Assembly: GCA_903891325.1 (NCBI GenBank)
Contig: CAITEC010000042.1
Span: 31,988-95,987, forward strand
Direction of reading: 5' to 3'
Source of the DNA: an uncultured Opitutaceae bacterium
GTDB lineage: Bacteria > Verrucomicrobiota > Verrucomicrobiia > Opitutales > Opitutaceae
Length of the DNA: 64,000 nucleotides
The notes beneath the pieces are model-generated. The model was not told the DNA's origin, searched no databases, and saw only the letters and a list, made by a program, of their open reading frames with translations. Shown here in pieces: positions 1 to 9,340 of this stretch. Position 1 is the first letter of the stretch, and every line of letters begins with the position of its first letter. The translations under genes were made by a program, and so were the position numbers.

Positions 1-39
1 GTACCCTCGGTCGAAACCACAAAGATCCAAGGTCATGCC

Positions 40-456
40 ATGAAATCAAACACTTGCCGATTCACCCGCCGCACCGCCATCGCCGCCGCCACGGGCGCGC
101 TCCTCGCCGCTGCCATCCTCACCACGTCCGGATGCCTCGCGGTCGCCGCGGGTGCCGGAGCGGGTGCGACAGTGGCCTACGTGCGCGGCGACCTCGACGC
201 GACGCTCAACGCCGGGTTCGAGAAGTCCGTGCGGGCGACCAATAGCGCCGTCTCCGACCTCCACTATGCGAAGGTCAGCGAGAAGCGCGACGACCTCCAG
301 GATACGATCATCGCGCGAAACGCGGCCGACAAGAAGATCGAGCTGCACATCGAGCGGCTCGGCGACGACGCGACCAAGCTCAAGATCCGGGTCGGGACCT
401 TTGGCGATAACGCCATCCAGGTTGAGGTACTTACCAAGATTCAGTCCGAGCTATAA
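40..456 (+). CDS. DUF3568-type small lipoprotein
   Basis: This 138-residue protein has an N-terminal signal (twin basic residues, then an Ala/Leu-rich core) ending in a lipobox-like Thr-Ser-Gly-Cys near residue 32, so it is probably a lipoprotein anchored in the envelope. The mature part starts with an Ala/Gly-rich stretch, then an AYVRGDLDATL segment and a repeated 'AT-AV' helix. This matches my recollection of the DUF3568 family, whose function is unknown. An AAGG lies a few bases before the ATG. It stands alone, followed 80 bp later by an HDOD gene on the same strand. The family assignment rests on pattern memory only. Confidence 0.75.
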   Translation: MKSNTCRFTRRTAIAAATGALLAAAILTTSGCLAVAAGAGAGATVAYVRGDLDATLNAGFEKSVRATNSAVSDLHYAKVSEKRDDLQDTIIARNAADKKIELHIERLGDDATKLKIRVGTFGDNAIQVEVLTKIQSEL

Positions 457-536
457 AGAGTTGGAGTAAAAAGGGTTCCAATCGTACATCTCTGTCGGGG
501 CCTTAATCTTCGGCGAATTGAGCCGTTGTAGTCCCC

Positions 537-1379
537 ATGGACGCAGAGGCGCAGATCGACAGGGAGCTGCTCCATGTCGCCGAGAGGCTGCCCACCGCCC
601 CCCGTATTCTTGTCGAATTGGGAGGCATCATTGACGACGCCTATGTGGAAATGGACGACGTGATCGAGCTGCTGCGGCAGGATGCGCCGCTCGCCGCGCA
701 GATCATCCGGATGTCCAATTGCGCGATCTACGCCTCGCCGATCCCGGTCGGCTCGCTTGAGCGGGCCCTGATTGTCCTGGGATTCGCCGAAGTCCACCGG
801 CTGGTCGGGGCCGTGGCCGCCGCGCAGTTGGCTGAGCAAAAAATGCGGATGTACCCGATCGACGGGCCCAGGCTGCGCATGAACACGCTCTTCGTGGCGG
901 TGTTCATGGAGGAACTTGCGCGGTGGACGGGCGAGCGGCCGCGGAGCTGCTACACGATCGGGCTCTTGCGCCCGATTGGGATGATGGCGCTGGAGCGGAT
1001 GAAACCCCGAATCGAGGGATTGCGCCCCTTCCTTGAGAGCGGGGAGACCGTCCTCGACGAGTGGGAGCGGAAGACCTGGGGCATCACGAACTCCGAGGCC
1101 GCCGAGCACATCCTCACCCATTGGAGGCTGCCGCACGACACGGTCTCGGCGATCCGCCACCATTACCGGCCGACCGGCCTCCAGCATCCCCTCATCCACC
1201 TCTTGACGCTCGCCGCCTCCGCGGCGGCCGACATCGGCTATGCGATCCCCGGCGAGCAGCACTATTGGGAGCTCTCCTCCAAGACCTTTGCCAAGGCGGG
1301 CCTCGACCCCGGCCTGCTGCCGATCGTCACCGAGCGCGCGCAGCGCAAGTTTGCGCAGCTGAACCTGCTCGTCGAGTGA
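537..1379 (+). CDS. HDOD domain protein
   Basis: This 280-residue cytoplasmic protein consists almost entirely of one HDOD domain, a catalytically dead relative of HD phosphohydrolases found in bacterial signalling proteins. Visible hallmarks are the opening PTAPRILVEL segment, the DDVIELLRQDAPLAAQIIRMSN helix pair (about residues 40-62), the LERALIVLGF motif, and the late HILTHWRLPHDTVSAIRHHY stretch around residue 185. There is no attached GGDEF, EAL or receiver domain, so its output is unclear. The ATG lacks a strong ribosome site. A second HDOD gene faces it convergently 72 bp downstream, suggesting a duplicated signalling pair. Confidence 0.85.
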   Translation: MDAEAQIDRELLHVAERLPTAPRILVELGGIIDDAYVEMDDVIELLRQDAPLAAQIIRMSNCAIYASPIPVGSLERALIVLGFAEVHRLVGAVAAAQLAEQKMRMYPIDGPRLRMNTLFVAVFMEELARWTGERPRSCYTIGLLRPIGMMALERMKPRIEGLRPFLESGETVLDEWERKTWGITNSEAAEHILTHWRLPHDTVSAIRHHYRPTGLQHPLIHLLTLAASAAADIGYAIPGEQHYWELSSKTFAKAGLDPGLLPIVTERAQRKFAQLNLLVE

Positions 1380-1451
1380 CCGGGGGCGCAGAGTCTTGAT
1401 TCCTCGGGCGGCCTGTTGAGGGAGACCGCCGTCCCGGCGCCGACCGGCAAG

Positions 1452-2336
1452 TCAGGAGACCGTCAGGCTGTTCAGGAGCTGGACCGCGTTCTCGTAGTCG
1501 CCCTTGGTCTCGACGCGGAGCTGCTCAAGGTCGTTCGCGCAGAGGCCCAGGCAGGCCAGGATCGGCGGCTCGGGCAGCGGCGGGATAGCGTCGGGGGCCG
1601 CGTGGGCGGCCTCCTTCATCCACTTGGCGACGTGGAGCACGCAGGCGAGCGGCACGTGGATGCCGGCCTCCTTCGGGGCGAACTGCCAGCGGATCGGCTG
1701 CACGATCGCCGGATGGAAGGACCAGCGCCGAAGGAGCACCGCCGCGGCGGCCGCGTTCGTGAAGCCGAGGACGCGGTGCTCCTCGTCGATGCTCCGCCGG
1801 GGGAAGGACCCGTGCCTGAAGCTGAGATTCTTCGCATTCTTCGTGTTCCAGGCGTCGATGGCGATCAACCCGACCATGTGGAAAAATCCCACGGTGTACG
1901 CGGAGCGGCCCTCAAGCCCGACCAGCACGGCGATCTTCTCGGAGGCGAGCGCGCAGGTGAAGGACTGGCGCCACAGCGAGTCACGCCTGATCGAATAGGT
2001 CGGCAGGTCCCAGGCGAGGAGCTCGGAGGCGACGGCATTGGTCACCAGCTCGCAGACCTTGACGAGCCCGACGCGGCTCACGGCCTCCTCGATTCTCGAT
2101 GAGCGCTCGCCGTTGTTGTAATAGGCGCTGTTGCTCAGCTGGAGGACGGCGGCGGCCACTCCCTGGTCGAAGCTGATCAGCGCGGCGATGCTGTCGATTG
2201 ACGCGCTGTCATCCTTCAGCGCGTCCATGACCTTGGGCAGCACCTCCGGGGAGGAGGGGAGATGGTCGAGGCCCGAGACCATCTCGTCCGGTCCGAGCAA
2301 GCCGTCCGAAAACTTGGGCGTGGGGAAGGTGCGCAT
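1452..2336 (-). CDS. HDOD domain protein (second copy)
   Basis: This 294-residue protein is a single HDOD domain resembling its convergent neighbour in layout but clearly diverged in sequence. Recognisable parts are HLPSSPEVLPKVMDAL near residue 24, the ISFDQGVAAAVLQLSNSAYY core, the IEEAVSRVGL motif and a late region with VLLRRWSFHPAIVQPIRW. No catalytic or output domain is attached. Members of the family act as regulators of motility, stress or secretion systems, but the partner cannot be read from the sequence. Its start is divergent from araB across a 134-bp gap that must hold the promoters for both. Confidence 0.85.
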   Translation of the reverse strand: MRTFPTPKFSDGLLGPDEMVSGLDHLPSSPEVLPKVMDALKDDSASIDSIAALISFDQGVAAAVLQLSNSAYYNNGERSSRIEEAVSRVGLVKVCELVTNAVASELLAWDLPTYSIRRDSLWRQSFTCALASEKIAVLVGLEGRSAYTVGFFHMVGLIAIDAWNTKNAKNLSFRHGSFPRRSIDEEHRVLGFTNAAAAAVLLRRWSFHPAIVQPIRWQFAPKEAGIHVPLACVLHVAKWMKEAAHAAPDAIPPLPEPPILACLGLCANDLEQLRVETKGDYENAVQLLNSLTVS

Positions 2337-2470
2337 GCGTACGTATTTTCCTCTTATACGGCGCAGATCCCGGCGGACTTTAGCCTAAGTCTCGGAATTT
2401 GCGTCGGATAAAACACCTTGTAGGCTGGCCTTCTCCGGACCAATTATCGTCCCGAACCGCCCTCAAAGAG

Positions 2471-4135
2471 ATGGAATACGCCCTTGGAATAGACTTCGGC
2501 ACCAATTCCGTGCGAGCCCTTGTCGTCCGCTGCCGCGACGGGGCTGAAGCGGGATCCTGCGTGGTCGATTATCCCGGCGGCGAGCAGGGAATCCTGCTCG
2601 ACAGGACCGACCACAACCTGGCCCGGCAGGACCCCGCCGACATCCTCTTTGGCCTGGAAAAGAGCGTCCGGGGCGCCCTCGCCGCCGCGAAGCGGCGCCA
2701 CGGGGTTTCGCCCGGCAGCATCGTCGGGATCGGTGTTGATACCACTGGATCCAGCCCCATCCCCGTGGATCGCGGGAACCGTCCCCTCGCCCTTTCGGCC
2801 CGGTGGAAGCGCAACCTGTCGGCCCATTGCTGGTTGTGGAAGGACCACACGAGCTGGCGCGAGGCGGCCCGGATCACGGAATTGGCGGCCCGGATCAGGC
2901 CCCGGTACATCGCCAAGTGCGGCAACACCTATTCCTCGGAATGGTGGTGGTCAAAGATTTGGCACTGCCTGCGGACCGCTCCCGATGTCTTTTCGGCCGC
3001 GTATTCATGGGTTGAGATGGCCGACTGGGTTCCCTCGGTCCTCGCCGGGGTGGACGATCCCCTGAAGGTGGTCCGCGGCGTCTGCGCGGCCGGGCACAAG
3101 GCCCTCTACAGCGACGAGTGGGGCGGGCTTCCGGACAAGAAGTTCCTGGCGGCCCTGGACCCCCGGCTCGCGTCGCTCAGGGACCGGCTCTACGCGCGGG
3201 CCCACGACGCGTCGCAGGCGGCGGGAGCGCTCTGCCCGGCCTGGGCCGGGAAGCTCGGGCTGCCGGCCGGAATCCCGATCGCGATCGGGGAGTTCGACGT
3301 CCACTACGGCTCCATCGGGTCCGGGGTGAGGGAGGGAACCCTGGTCAAGGTGATCGGCACCTCAACATGCGACTGCGCCGTTGTCGCGGCCGGCCGGAAT
3401 GTGCCCGACATTCCCGGGATCTGCGGGATCGTCCCCGGGGCGATCCTGCCCGGCTTCCAGGGGATCGAGGCGGGGCAGTCGGCGGTGGGAGACATCTTCA
3501 GGTGGTGGGTCGAGGGGGTCTGCGGCGGGGACGCCGCGATGCACCGCGACCTGACCGCCGAGGCGGCCCGCCAGAAGCCCGGCGAGAGCGGGCTGCTCGC
3601 CCTGGACTGGCAGAACGGAAACCGGACGATCCTGGTCGATCCGCTGCTTACCGGCCTGCTCGTCGGCTGCACGCTGCACACGACGCGCGCCGAGATCTAC
3701 CGGGCTCTCATCGAGGGTACCGCCTTCGGCGCCCGGGCGATCATCGAGCGGATCCGCGAGTACGGGGTCCCGATCCGGCGCGTGGTCTGCGCGGGTGGGA
3801 TTGCCGAGAAGAATCCGCTGCTCATGCAGGTCTATGCCGACGTGATCGGCTGCACGATGCACGTCGCCGGCTCGAGCCAGGCCTGCGCCCTGGGCGCGGC
3901 GGTCTCCGCCGCCGTCCTGGCCGGCGTCCACCGGGACTTCCCCGCCGCGCAGCGGGCGATGACACGGCTGAAGGCCGCCTCCTACCGCCCGATTCCCGCG
4001 AACCGCAGGGTTTACAACCGGCTCTACGCGCAATACCGCTTGCTCCACGACGGATTCGGCGGGAAGGCCAAGGCGGTGGATTTCTCAAAGACAATGAAGG
4101 TCCTTCTCGCGGAGAAAGCCGCGGCAAAATCGTGA
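2471..4135 (+). CDS. araB: Ribulokinase (FGGY family)
   Basis: The product (554 residues) phosphorylates L-ribulose to L-ribulose 5-phosphate with ATP, the second step of L-arabinose use. The N-terminus has the FGGY phosphate loop [16 protein letters not shown], then [11 protein letters not shown] near residue 90, the [17 protein letters not shown] segment typical of ribulokinases, the substrate loop [13 protein letters not shown] and a GTSTCDC loop. I start it at the ATG at 2471, not the in-frame TTG at 2399, because the fold begins directly there and AAAGAG precedes it. It overlaps araA by four bases. No AraC- or AraR-type regulator is adjacent. Confidence 0.95.
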   Translation: MEYALGIDFGTNSVRALVVRCRDGAEAGSCVVDYPGGEQGILLDRTDHNLARQDPADILFGLEKSVRGALAAAKRRHGVSPGSIVGIGVDTTGSSPIPVDRGNRPLALSARWKRNLSAHCWLWKDHTSWREAARITELAARIRPRYIAKCGNTYSSEWWWSKIWHCLRTAPDVFSAAYSWVEMADWVPSVLAGVDDPLKVVRGVCAAGHKALYSDEWGGLPDKKFLAALDPRLASLRDRLYARAHDASQAAGALCPAWAGKLGLPAGIPIAIGEFDVHYGSIGSGVREGTLVKVIGTSTCDCAVVAAGRNVPDIPGICGIVPGAILPGFQGIEAGQSAVGDIFRWWVEGVCGGDAAMHRDLTAEAARQKPGESGLLALDWQNGNRTILVDPLLTGLLVGCTLHTTRAEIYRALIEGTAFGARAIIERIREYGVPIRRVVCAGGIAEKNPLLMQVYADVIGCTMHVAGSSQACALGAAVSAAVLAGVHRDFPAAQRAMTRLKAASYRPIPANRRVYNRLYAQYRLLHDGFGGKAKAVDFSKTMKVLLAEKAAAKS

Positions 4136-5649
4136 TCAAGCAACTCCCCCCCTCCGAGGTCTGGTTTGTGACCGGATCGCAGCACCTCTACGGCCCCGGC
4201 CCCCTCCGGCAGGTGGCCTCGAACGCCCGGGCGATCGTCGCCGGGCTTGGCGCCTCGGGGCGTCTGCCGCTCCGGCTCGTCTTCAAGCCGGTCGTGACGA
4301 CGCCGGCGGAGATCCGCGCCCTGTGCGGGGAGGCCAACGCCGCCCCGGCCTGCGCGGGCCTGGTCCTGTGGATGCACACCTTCTCCCCGGCGAAGATGTG
4401 GATCGGCGGGCTGTCAGCCCTCCGCAAGCCCTTCCTGCACCTCCACACCCAGTTCAACCGCGACCTGCCGTGGGAGACGATCGACATGGATTTCATGAAC
4501 CTGAACCAGGCCGCCCACGGCGACCGGGAGGCGGGTTTCCTCCACACGCGGATGGGCCTGCGCCGGAAGATCGTGGTCGGGCACTGGCAGGACGGCGAGG
4601 TCCAGGACCGGCTCGGGGCCTGGATGCGGGTGGCGCGGGCCTGGCACGACTGGCAGGGGGCCTCGTTCGCGCGTTTCGGCGACAACATGCGCCAGGTCGC
4701 CGTCACCGATGGCGACAAGGTCGCCGCGGAGATCGCATTTGGCTGGTCGGTTAACGGATACGGCGTGGGCGAGCTCGCCGCGGAGATTGCGGCGGTCGGC
4801 GAGGCCGCGCTCCGCCGGCTCTGCGCGGAGTACGAGGAGCTCTATGCGGTCTCCCCGGAGCTGCGCAAGGGCGGCGCCCGGCACGACTCGCTGCGGGAGG
4901 GAGCCCGTATCGAGATCGGACTGCGGTCCTTCCTGAAGGCCGGCGGGTTCAAGGGATTCACGACCACCTTCGAGGACCTCCACGGCCTCCGGCAGTTGCC
5001 GGGGCTCGCCGTCCAGCGGCTGATGGCCGAGGGCTACGGCTTCGGCGCGGAGGGGGACTGGAAGACCTGCGCCCTCCTGCGCGCGATGAAGGTGATCGGG
5101 TCGGACCTGGACGGCGGTACCTCCTTCATGGAGGACTACACCTATCACCTCCACCCCGACGGGCACCTGGTCCTCGGCGCCCACATGCTCGAGGTCTGCC
5201 CGTCGATCGCGGTGGGAAAGCCGTCGCTCGAGGTCCATCCGCTGGGAATCGGGGGCAGGGAGGACCCGGTCAGGCTCGTCTTCAGCGCCCCCCCCGGGCC
5301 CGCCGTCAACGCGTCGCTCGTGGACTTGGGTGGCCGCTTCCGGCTCATCGTGAACGAGGTCGACGCGGTGGAGCCGCCGAGCCGCCTGCCGCGGCTCCCG
5401 GTGGCCCGCGCCGTCTGGAAATGCCGGCCGGACTTCAAGACGGCCTGCGGCGCCTGGATCCGGGCGGGCGGAGCCCATCACACCGGTTTCAGCTTCGCCG
5501 TGACCGCCGAGCATCTGGGCGACCTCGCGGACCTGGCGGGAATCGAGGCGGTCGTGATCGACGGCTCGACGACCCGGTCGGGCTTCGAGAAGGAACTGCG
5601 CTGGAACGAGGCGTACTTCCACATGGGACGGGGCCCGTCGCCATGCTGA
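4132..5649 (+). CDS. araA: L-arabinose isomerase
   Basis: This 505-residue enzyme interconverts L-arabinose and L-ribulose and needs a divalent metal, usually Mn. The start is a GTG whose GTGA overlaps the araB stop, giving translational coupling. Family features are the opening [16 protein letters not shown], the [16 protein letters not shown] motif, [20 protein letters not shown], and [13 protein letters not shown], which carries a metal-ligand Glu and His. A late HHTGFSFAV holds the last ligand His. Length is normal for the family. Its end overlaps the araD start by seven bases, so araBAD is one operon in the order B-A-D. Confidence 0.95.
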   Translation: MIKQLPPSEVWFVTGSQHLYGPGPLRQVASNARAIVAGLGASGRLPLRLVFKPVVTTPAEIRALCGEANAAPACAGLVLWMHTFSPAKMWIGGLSALRKPFLHLHTQFNRDLPWETIDMDFMNLNQAAHGDREAGFLHTRMGLRRKIVVGHWQDGEVQDRLGAWMRVARAWHDWQGASFARFGDNMRQVAVTDGDKVAAEIAFGWSVNGYGVGELAAEIAAVGEAALRRLCAEYEELYAVSPELRKGGARHDSLREGARIEIGLRSFLKAGGFKGFTTTFEDLHGLRQLPGLAVQRLMAEGYGFGAEGDWKTCALLRAMKVIGSDLDGGTSFMEDYTYHLHPDGHLVLGAHMLEVCPSIAVGKPSLEVHPLGIGGREDPVRLVFSAPPGPAVNASLVDLGGRFRLIVNEVDAVEPPSRLPRLPVARAVWKCRPDFKTACGAWIRAGGAHHTGFSFAVTAEHLGDLADLAGIEAVVIDGSTTRSGFEKELRWNEAYFHMGRGPSPC

Positions 5650-6332
5650 CCGAGCTCAAGCGCGAGGCCTGCGAGGCGAACCGGAGCCTGCCCGGCCACG
5701 GGCTCGTCCACCTGAATTTCGGCAACGCGAGCGCCCTGGACCGCCGCCGCGGAATTTTCGCGATCAAGCCGAGCGGGGTCGACTACGCGCGGCTCCGGCC
5801 CGCGGACATGGTCCTCGTCGACCTGGAGGGCCGCAGGGTCGAGGGCAGCCTCCGGCCGTCGTCGGACACGCCCACGCACCTGGAGTTGTACCGGAAATTC
5901 GAGTCGATCGGCGGGGTCGTCCACACCCACTCCCTTTACGCGACCGCCTTCGCCCAGGCCGGGCGGCCGATCCCCGCACTGGGCACGACCCACTCCGATT
6001 TTTTCCGCGGGAAGATCCCGGTGACCCGGCTGCTCCGCAGGCGCGAGATCGCCGGCGACTACGAGACGGAGACCGGACGGGTGATCTGCGAGGCCTTCCG
6101 GGGCCTCGATCCCGCCGCGGTTCCCGGCGTGCTGGTGAACCGGCACGCCCCCTTCGCCTGGGGGCCCACGGTCGCAAAGGCGCTGGAGAACGCCGTTGCC
6201 GTCGAGCTTTGCGCGCGAATGGCCTTCCTGACCCTGCAGCTCAGGCCGACGGTGGGCGCGATCGACCCGGTCCTTCTCGACCGGCACTTCCTGAGGAAGC
6301 ACGGGGCGCAGGCGTACTACGGCCAGCCCTGA
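5643..6332 (+). CDS. araD: L-ribulose-5-phosphate 4-epimerase
   Basis: This 229-residue class II aldolase/epimerase converts L-ribulose 5-phosphate to D-xylulose 5-phosphate, feeding the pentose phosphate pathway. The zinc site is visible: His94 and His96 in [12 protein letters not shown] and a third His in the late [10 protein letters not shown]. Asp75 in SSDTPTH matches the catalytic Asp of the family, and NFGNAS and KPSGVDY are the usual substrate-binding strands. The ATG lies inside the end of araA. The next gene is convergent and starts a different unit. Confidence 0.95.
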   Translation: MLTELKREACEANRSLPGHGLVHLNFGNASALDRRRGIFAIKPSGVDYARLRPADMVLVDLEGRRVEGSLRPSSDTPTHLELYRKFESIGGVVHTHSLYATAFAQAGRPIPALGTTHSDFFRGKIPVTRLLRRREIAGDYETETGRVICEAFRGLDPAAVPGVLVNRHAPFAWGPTVAKALENAVAVELCARMAFLTLQLRPTVGAIDPVLLDRHFLRKHGAQAYYGQP

Positions 6333-6341
6333 GGCGGCCGT

Positions 6342-7331
6342 TCACTTGCCCGCGTACCAGAAGGACCGGCGCCAGTTGTGGCGGCGGAGCCGGGCCAGGA
6401 GCTCGGGCGGGAGGTCGGGCAGGTCGCTGACCGCGCAGTTCGCCTCGGCCTGGGACACGTTCCGGATCCCGGGGATCACGGTGGAGACCGCCGGATGCGC
6501 CAGCGCGAACTTGATCGCTGCCTGGGCAAGCGTGTAGCCGGAGCCCTCCAGGTCGCGGCGCACCTTCTCGACGCGCAGGACCGTGCGGTTCAGCCGGTCG
6601 CCGGCGAAGTAAAACGAGCGGAAGTCGTCCGGGGCGAACCGGGTCGCGCCGTTGAATTTTCCGGTAAGCGATCCCTCGTCGAAGACGACGCGGACGATGA
6701 CGCCGACGCCGCACTCCAGCGCCGCGTCGAGCAATTCGGCGGCCGGCTCCTGCTCGAAGATGTTGTAGATGACCTGGACGGAGTCGATCCAGCCGTCGCG
6801 CATGAGCTGGATCACGCTGTTCTGGTCGTTCTCCGGGGTGGAGATCCCGACCAGCCCGATCTTCCCCTCCTTCTGAAGATCGCGGAGGACCCTGAAGGGC
6901 GTCGGGTTGCGGTTCCACGCGCGCGTCCAGGTGTGAAGCTGGAGCAGATCGATCCTCGCGGTCCCGAGGTTGGCGAGCCGCTCCTCAACGCTGCTGCGCA
7001 GGTAGTCCTCGGGATAGCGCTCGTCGGCCTTGCAGTAGGGCGAAGGGGGCCAGATGCCGGCGACCGGCGGGGTCTTTGTCGCGACAACGATGCGGGATGT
7101 CTGGTCGGCCGCGGCCCGCTCCCGGAGCATCTGGCCGATCAGGCGCTCGCTGCGGCCCTCGCCGTAGCCGGCCGCCGTGTCGATGAAGTTCACTCCGCAT
7201 TCCAGCGCCGCGTGGAGCGCGGCCAGGGAGTCGCGGTCCGACTGGGCGCCCCACGAGCCGCCGATCGCCCAGGCGCCGAAGCCGACTTCCGAGCAGGAGA
7301 ACCCGTGCTTTCCAAAGGGGCGGTATTTCAT
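6342..7331 (-). CDS. Aldo/keto reductase
   Basis: This 329-residue NAD(P)H-dependent oxidoreductase keeps the family tetrad: Asp51 and Tyr56 in FIDTAAGYGEGRSE, Lys in VVATKTPP and His in LQLHTWT. The final third has VIPGIRNVSQAEAN, the cofactor phosphate-binding motif. Closest feel is to the AKR groups often found in sugar clusters (YghZ or L-fucose/galactose dehydrogenase types), but the substrate cannot be read. It is the last gene of a minus-strand run with a TIM-barrel isomerase (15-bp gap) and a zinc dehydrogenase, so all three probably act on one sugar or sugar acid. Confidence 0.9.
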   Translation of the reverse strand: MKYRPFGKHGFSCSEVGFGAWAIGGSWGAQSDRDSLAALHAALECGVNFIDTAAGYGEGRSERLIGQMLRERAAADQTSRIVVATKTPPVAGIWPPSPYCKADERYPEDYLRSSVEERLANLGTARIDLLQLHTWTRAWNRNPTPFRVLRDLQKEGKIGLVGISTPENDQNSVIQLMRDGWIDSVQVIYNIFEQEPAAELLDAALECGVGVIVRVVFDEGSLTGKFNGATRFAPDDFRSFYFAGDRLNRTVLRVEKVRRDLEGSGYTLAQAAIKFALAHPAVSTVIPGIRNVSQAEANCAVSDLPDLPPELLARLRRHNWRRSFWYAGK

Positions 7332-7346
7332 GGGGTGGCGGGCCCG

Positions 7347-8231
7347 TCAGCCGGGAAAGTGCTGCGCTATCTTAGCCTTGAGAAAGCGGACCGACTCAAG
7401 CAAATCCTCCCGGCCGTTCATCCCGTCCTCGATCGAGATCCAGGAGTTGAAGCCGACCGCGGCGAGGGTGGAAAAGATCCGGTCGTAGTCGTTGAGGCCC
7501 CGGCCGATGACCCCGTGCGAGAGCCGGCTCGCGTAGCCCAGCGAGTCCTCCTCGCGGCGCAGGTCCTCGATCGTGCCGGACTTCAGGTAGCGGTCGCTCG
7601 CGTGCATGGAGACCACGCGGTGCTTCACCTTCTCGAGCAGCACGAGGGGATCCTCCCCGGCGAGGATCGTGTTCGAGGGGTCGTAGTTGACGCCGAACCA
7701 CGGGGACTCGATCCGGTTCACGATCTCGACGAAGACATCCATCTTCTGGGCGAACTCGGGGTGCTTCCAGTAGTTGTCCTTGTAGTGGTTCTCCAGCGTC
7801 AGGATCACCCCGTGGCTCTCCGCGAAGGGGAGCAGCCCGGTGATCACGCGCACAACCTGGTCCACGCCCGCCGCCCGGGTCAATTCGGGGCGGCGCTGGC
7901 CCGACAGGACGCGGCAGAACCGGCCCCCGAAGTAGGCGGTGATCTCGATCATCCGCCTCTCGCGGTCGATCTCCCGCCGGAGCCGCTCCGGGTCTGTCTC
8001 GGTGAAGTCCGGCGAGCAGCAGAGCATCGGCATCTCCAGGCCGTGCCGGTAAAGGCTGTCCCGGGTCCGCTCGAGGAATCCGGGGTCGTCGTCGATGAAG
8101 CCGGAGTAGAACTCGAGCCCCTCGACGCCGAGCGTGGCGCCGATCCCGATCCACTCGTCGAGCGTCATCGTCCGGTCGACGACCAGGGCGTCGATGAAGC
8201 ACTTGGGAAAGGCGGCGAGCCGGGGTCTCAT
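7347..8231 (-). CDS. Sugar phosphate isomerase/epimerase (AP endonuclease 2-like TIM barrel)
   Basis: This 294-residue protein has the xylose isomerase-like TIM barrel of the AP_endonuc_2 family, used by myo-inositol and sugar isomerases or epimerases. Conserved acid/His strands appear as LTLENHYKDN, FGVNYDPSNTI and VVSMHASDRYL, each supplying a likely metal ligand, and a late Glu in SIEDGMNGRE. I start it at the ATG whose codon ends at 8231, because the long in-frame extension upstream is only the antisense shadow of the dehydrogenase. It overlaps the upstream dehydrogenase stop by four bases (ATGA), indicating coupled translation. Confidence 0.88.
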   Translation of the reverse strand: MRPRLAAFPKCFIDALVVDRTMTLDEWIGIGATLGVEGLEFYSGFIDDDPGFLERTRDSLYRHGLEMPMLCCSPDFTETDPERLRREIDRERRMIEITAYFGGRFCRVLSGQRRPELTRAAGVDQVVRVITGLLPFAESHGVILTLENHYKDNYWKHPEFAQKMDVFVEIVNRIESPWFGVNYDPSNTILAGEDPLVLLEKVKHRVVSMHASDRYLKSGTIEDLRREEDSLGYASRLSHGVIGRGLNDYDRIFSTLAAVGFNSWISIEDGMNGREDLLESVRFLKAKIAQHFPG

Positions 8232-9277
8232 TGCGGGGTGAGGACGCCCTTCACAATCCGGCCGGAGTGCATCTCCTCGAAGGCCTCGTGCCATTGCGCG
8301 AGCGGCGAGATCCGGTTGAGGACCAGGTCCAGGTTGAGCTGCCCGGAGGAGAGGAGGGCGATCACCTTCTCCCACACCGGCCAGTTGTGCGAGAAGCTGC
8401 CCTGGAGCGTGACCGCCTTCTGGACCAGCGGGTCGAGCGAGAAGTTCAGGGGCTGCGGGCCCCATCCGACCTTGGTGATCTGGCCGGCGGGGCGGACAAT
8501 CTCCATCGCCAGCTTGAGGGTCGCGGACACGCCGGCGGCGTCGATCACCAGGTCGAGCCCGTAGCCGTCGCCGAAATTCCTGACCCAGGCGGCGACGTCC
8601 TCGCCCGCCGCCCCCAGGGTGACGTTCGCCCCCAGTTTGCGCGCCGTGTCAAGCCGGTGCGCGTCGGCGGGGATGCCGATCACGATCACGGTCCCGGCGC
8701 CGGCAATCCTCGCCATCATCGCGCAGAGCAGCCCGATCGGCCCGGGCCCGATCACCGCCACCGTGTCGCCGGGCCGGATGTGGGAATTCACGCAGCTTGC
8801 GTTGTAGGCGACGCAGCAGGGTTCCGTGAGGGCGGCCGTCTCGAAGGCGAGGTGGGGGGGGATCCGGTGCAGGCAGCGCTCGGGCACCTTGGCGAAGCGG
8901 GTCATGGCCCCGTTGACGCCGTAGCCGAATCCGAGCCGGTTCGGGTCGAGGTTGTAAAGCCCCTGGCGGGAGTAGGGCGACGCGGCGTCGATGACGGCGG
9001 CGGTCTCGCTGACCACCCGGTCGCCCTCGGAAAAGCCGCGGACCAGCCGGCCCTTCTTCGCGATCACCCCGGAGAATTCGTGCCCGAGGACAACCGGATA
9101 GTTCACCTTCCAGCTCTGCTTCCCGGTGAACTGGTGCAGGTCGCTCCCGCAGATGCCGACCGCCTGGACCGCGAGGAGCACGTCGCTCTCCCCGATCTCG
9201 GGAATGGGCACCTCGCGGAGATCCACACTGAAGGGCTCCGGGGAAAAATTCACCACTGCGGGCATCGTGTTGCTCAT
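8228..9277 (-). CDS. Zinc-type alcohol/polyol dehydrogenase (MDR family)
   Basis: This 349-residue medium-chain dehydrogenase has the catalytic zinc ligands in VGICGSDLHQF (Cys) and VLGHEFSGVI (His-Glu), and the Rossmann motif VAVIGPGPIGLL. The lobe that normally carries four structural-zinc cysteines reads AAVIDAASPYSRQGLYNLDP and has none, so only the catalytic zinc is expected, as in some sorbitol dehydrogenases. It probably oxidises a polyol or sugar acid at a secondary alcohol. It heads the minus-strand run with the isomerase and the aldo/keto reductase, and faces an ACS-type carrier divergently across a possible operator. Confidence 0.9.
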   Translation of the reverse strand: MSNTMPAVVNFSPEPFSVDLREVPIPEIGESDVLLAVQAVGICGSDLHQFTGKQSWKVNYPVVLGHEFSGVIAKKGRLVRGFSEGDRVVSETAAVIDAASPYSRQGLYNLDPNRLGFGYGVNGAMTRFAKVPERCLHRIPPHLAFETAALTEPCCVAYNASCVNSHIRPGDTVAVIGPGPIGLLCAMMARIAGAGTVIVIGIPADAHRLDTARKLGANVTLGAAGEDVAAWVRNFGDGYGLDLVIDAAGVSATLKLAMEIVRPAGQITKVGWGPQPLNFSLDPLVQKAVTLQGSFSHNWPVWEKVIALLSSGQLNLDLVLNRISPLAQWHEAFEEMHSGRIVKGVLTPQ

Positions 9278-9284
9278 GGGCGTC

Positions 9285-9326
9285 GCTTTCGGGGTTTTCT
9301 ATTGCCAGTTAGCGGACCCCGAAAGC
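9285..9326. promoter_or_regulatory. Perfect 11-bp inverted repeat in a divergent promoter region
   Basis: GCTTTCGGGGT at 9285-9295 is repeated exactly as its reverse complement at 9316-9326, with a 20-base spacer. Half-site centres are 31 bp apart, about three helical turns. It fills most of the 63-bp gap between the dehydrogenase and the carrier gene, so it is placed to act as an operator for both. No regulator gene is adjacent. Confidence 0.6.
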
Positions 9327-9340
9327 AATCTTATCTTCGG

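Noticed and set aside
3118-4131. Long open frame running into araA from inside araB
   Set aside because: It is an Arg/Gly-rich alternative frame of araB. The real araA begins at the GTG at 4132, where the isomerase homology starts.
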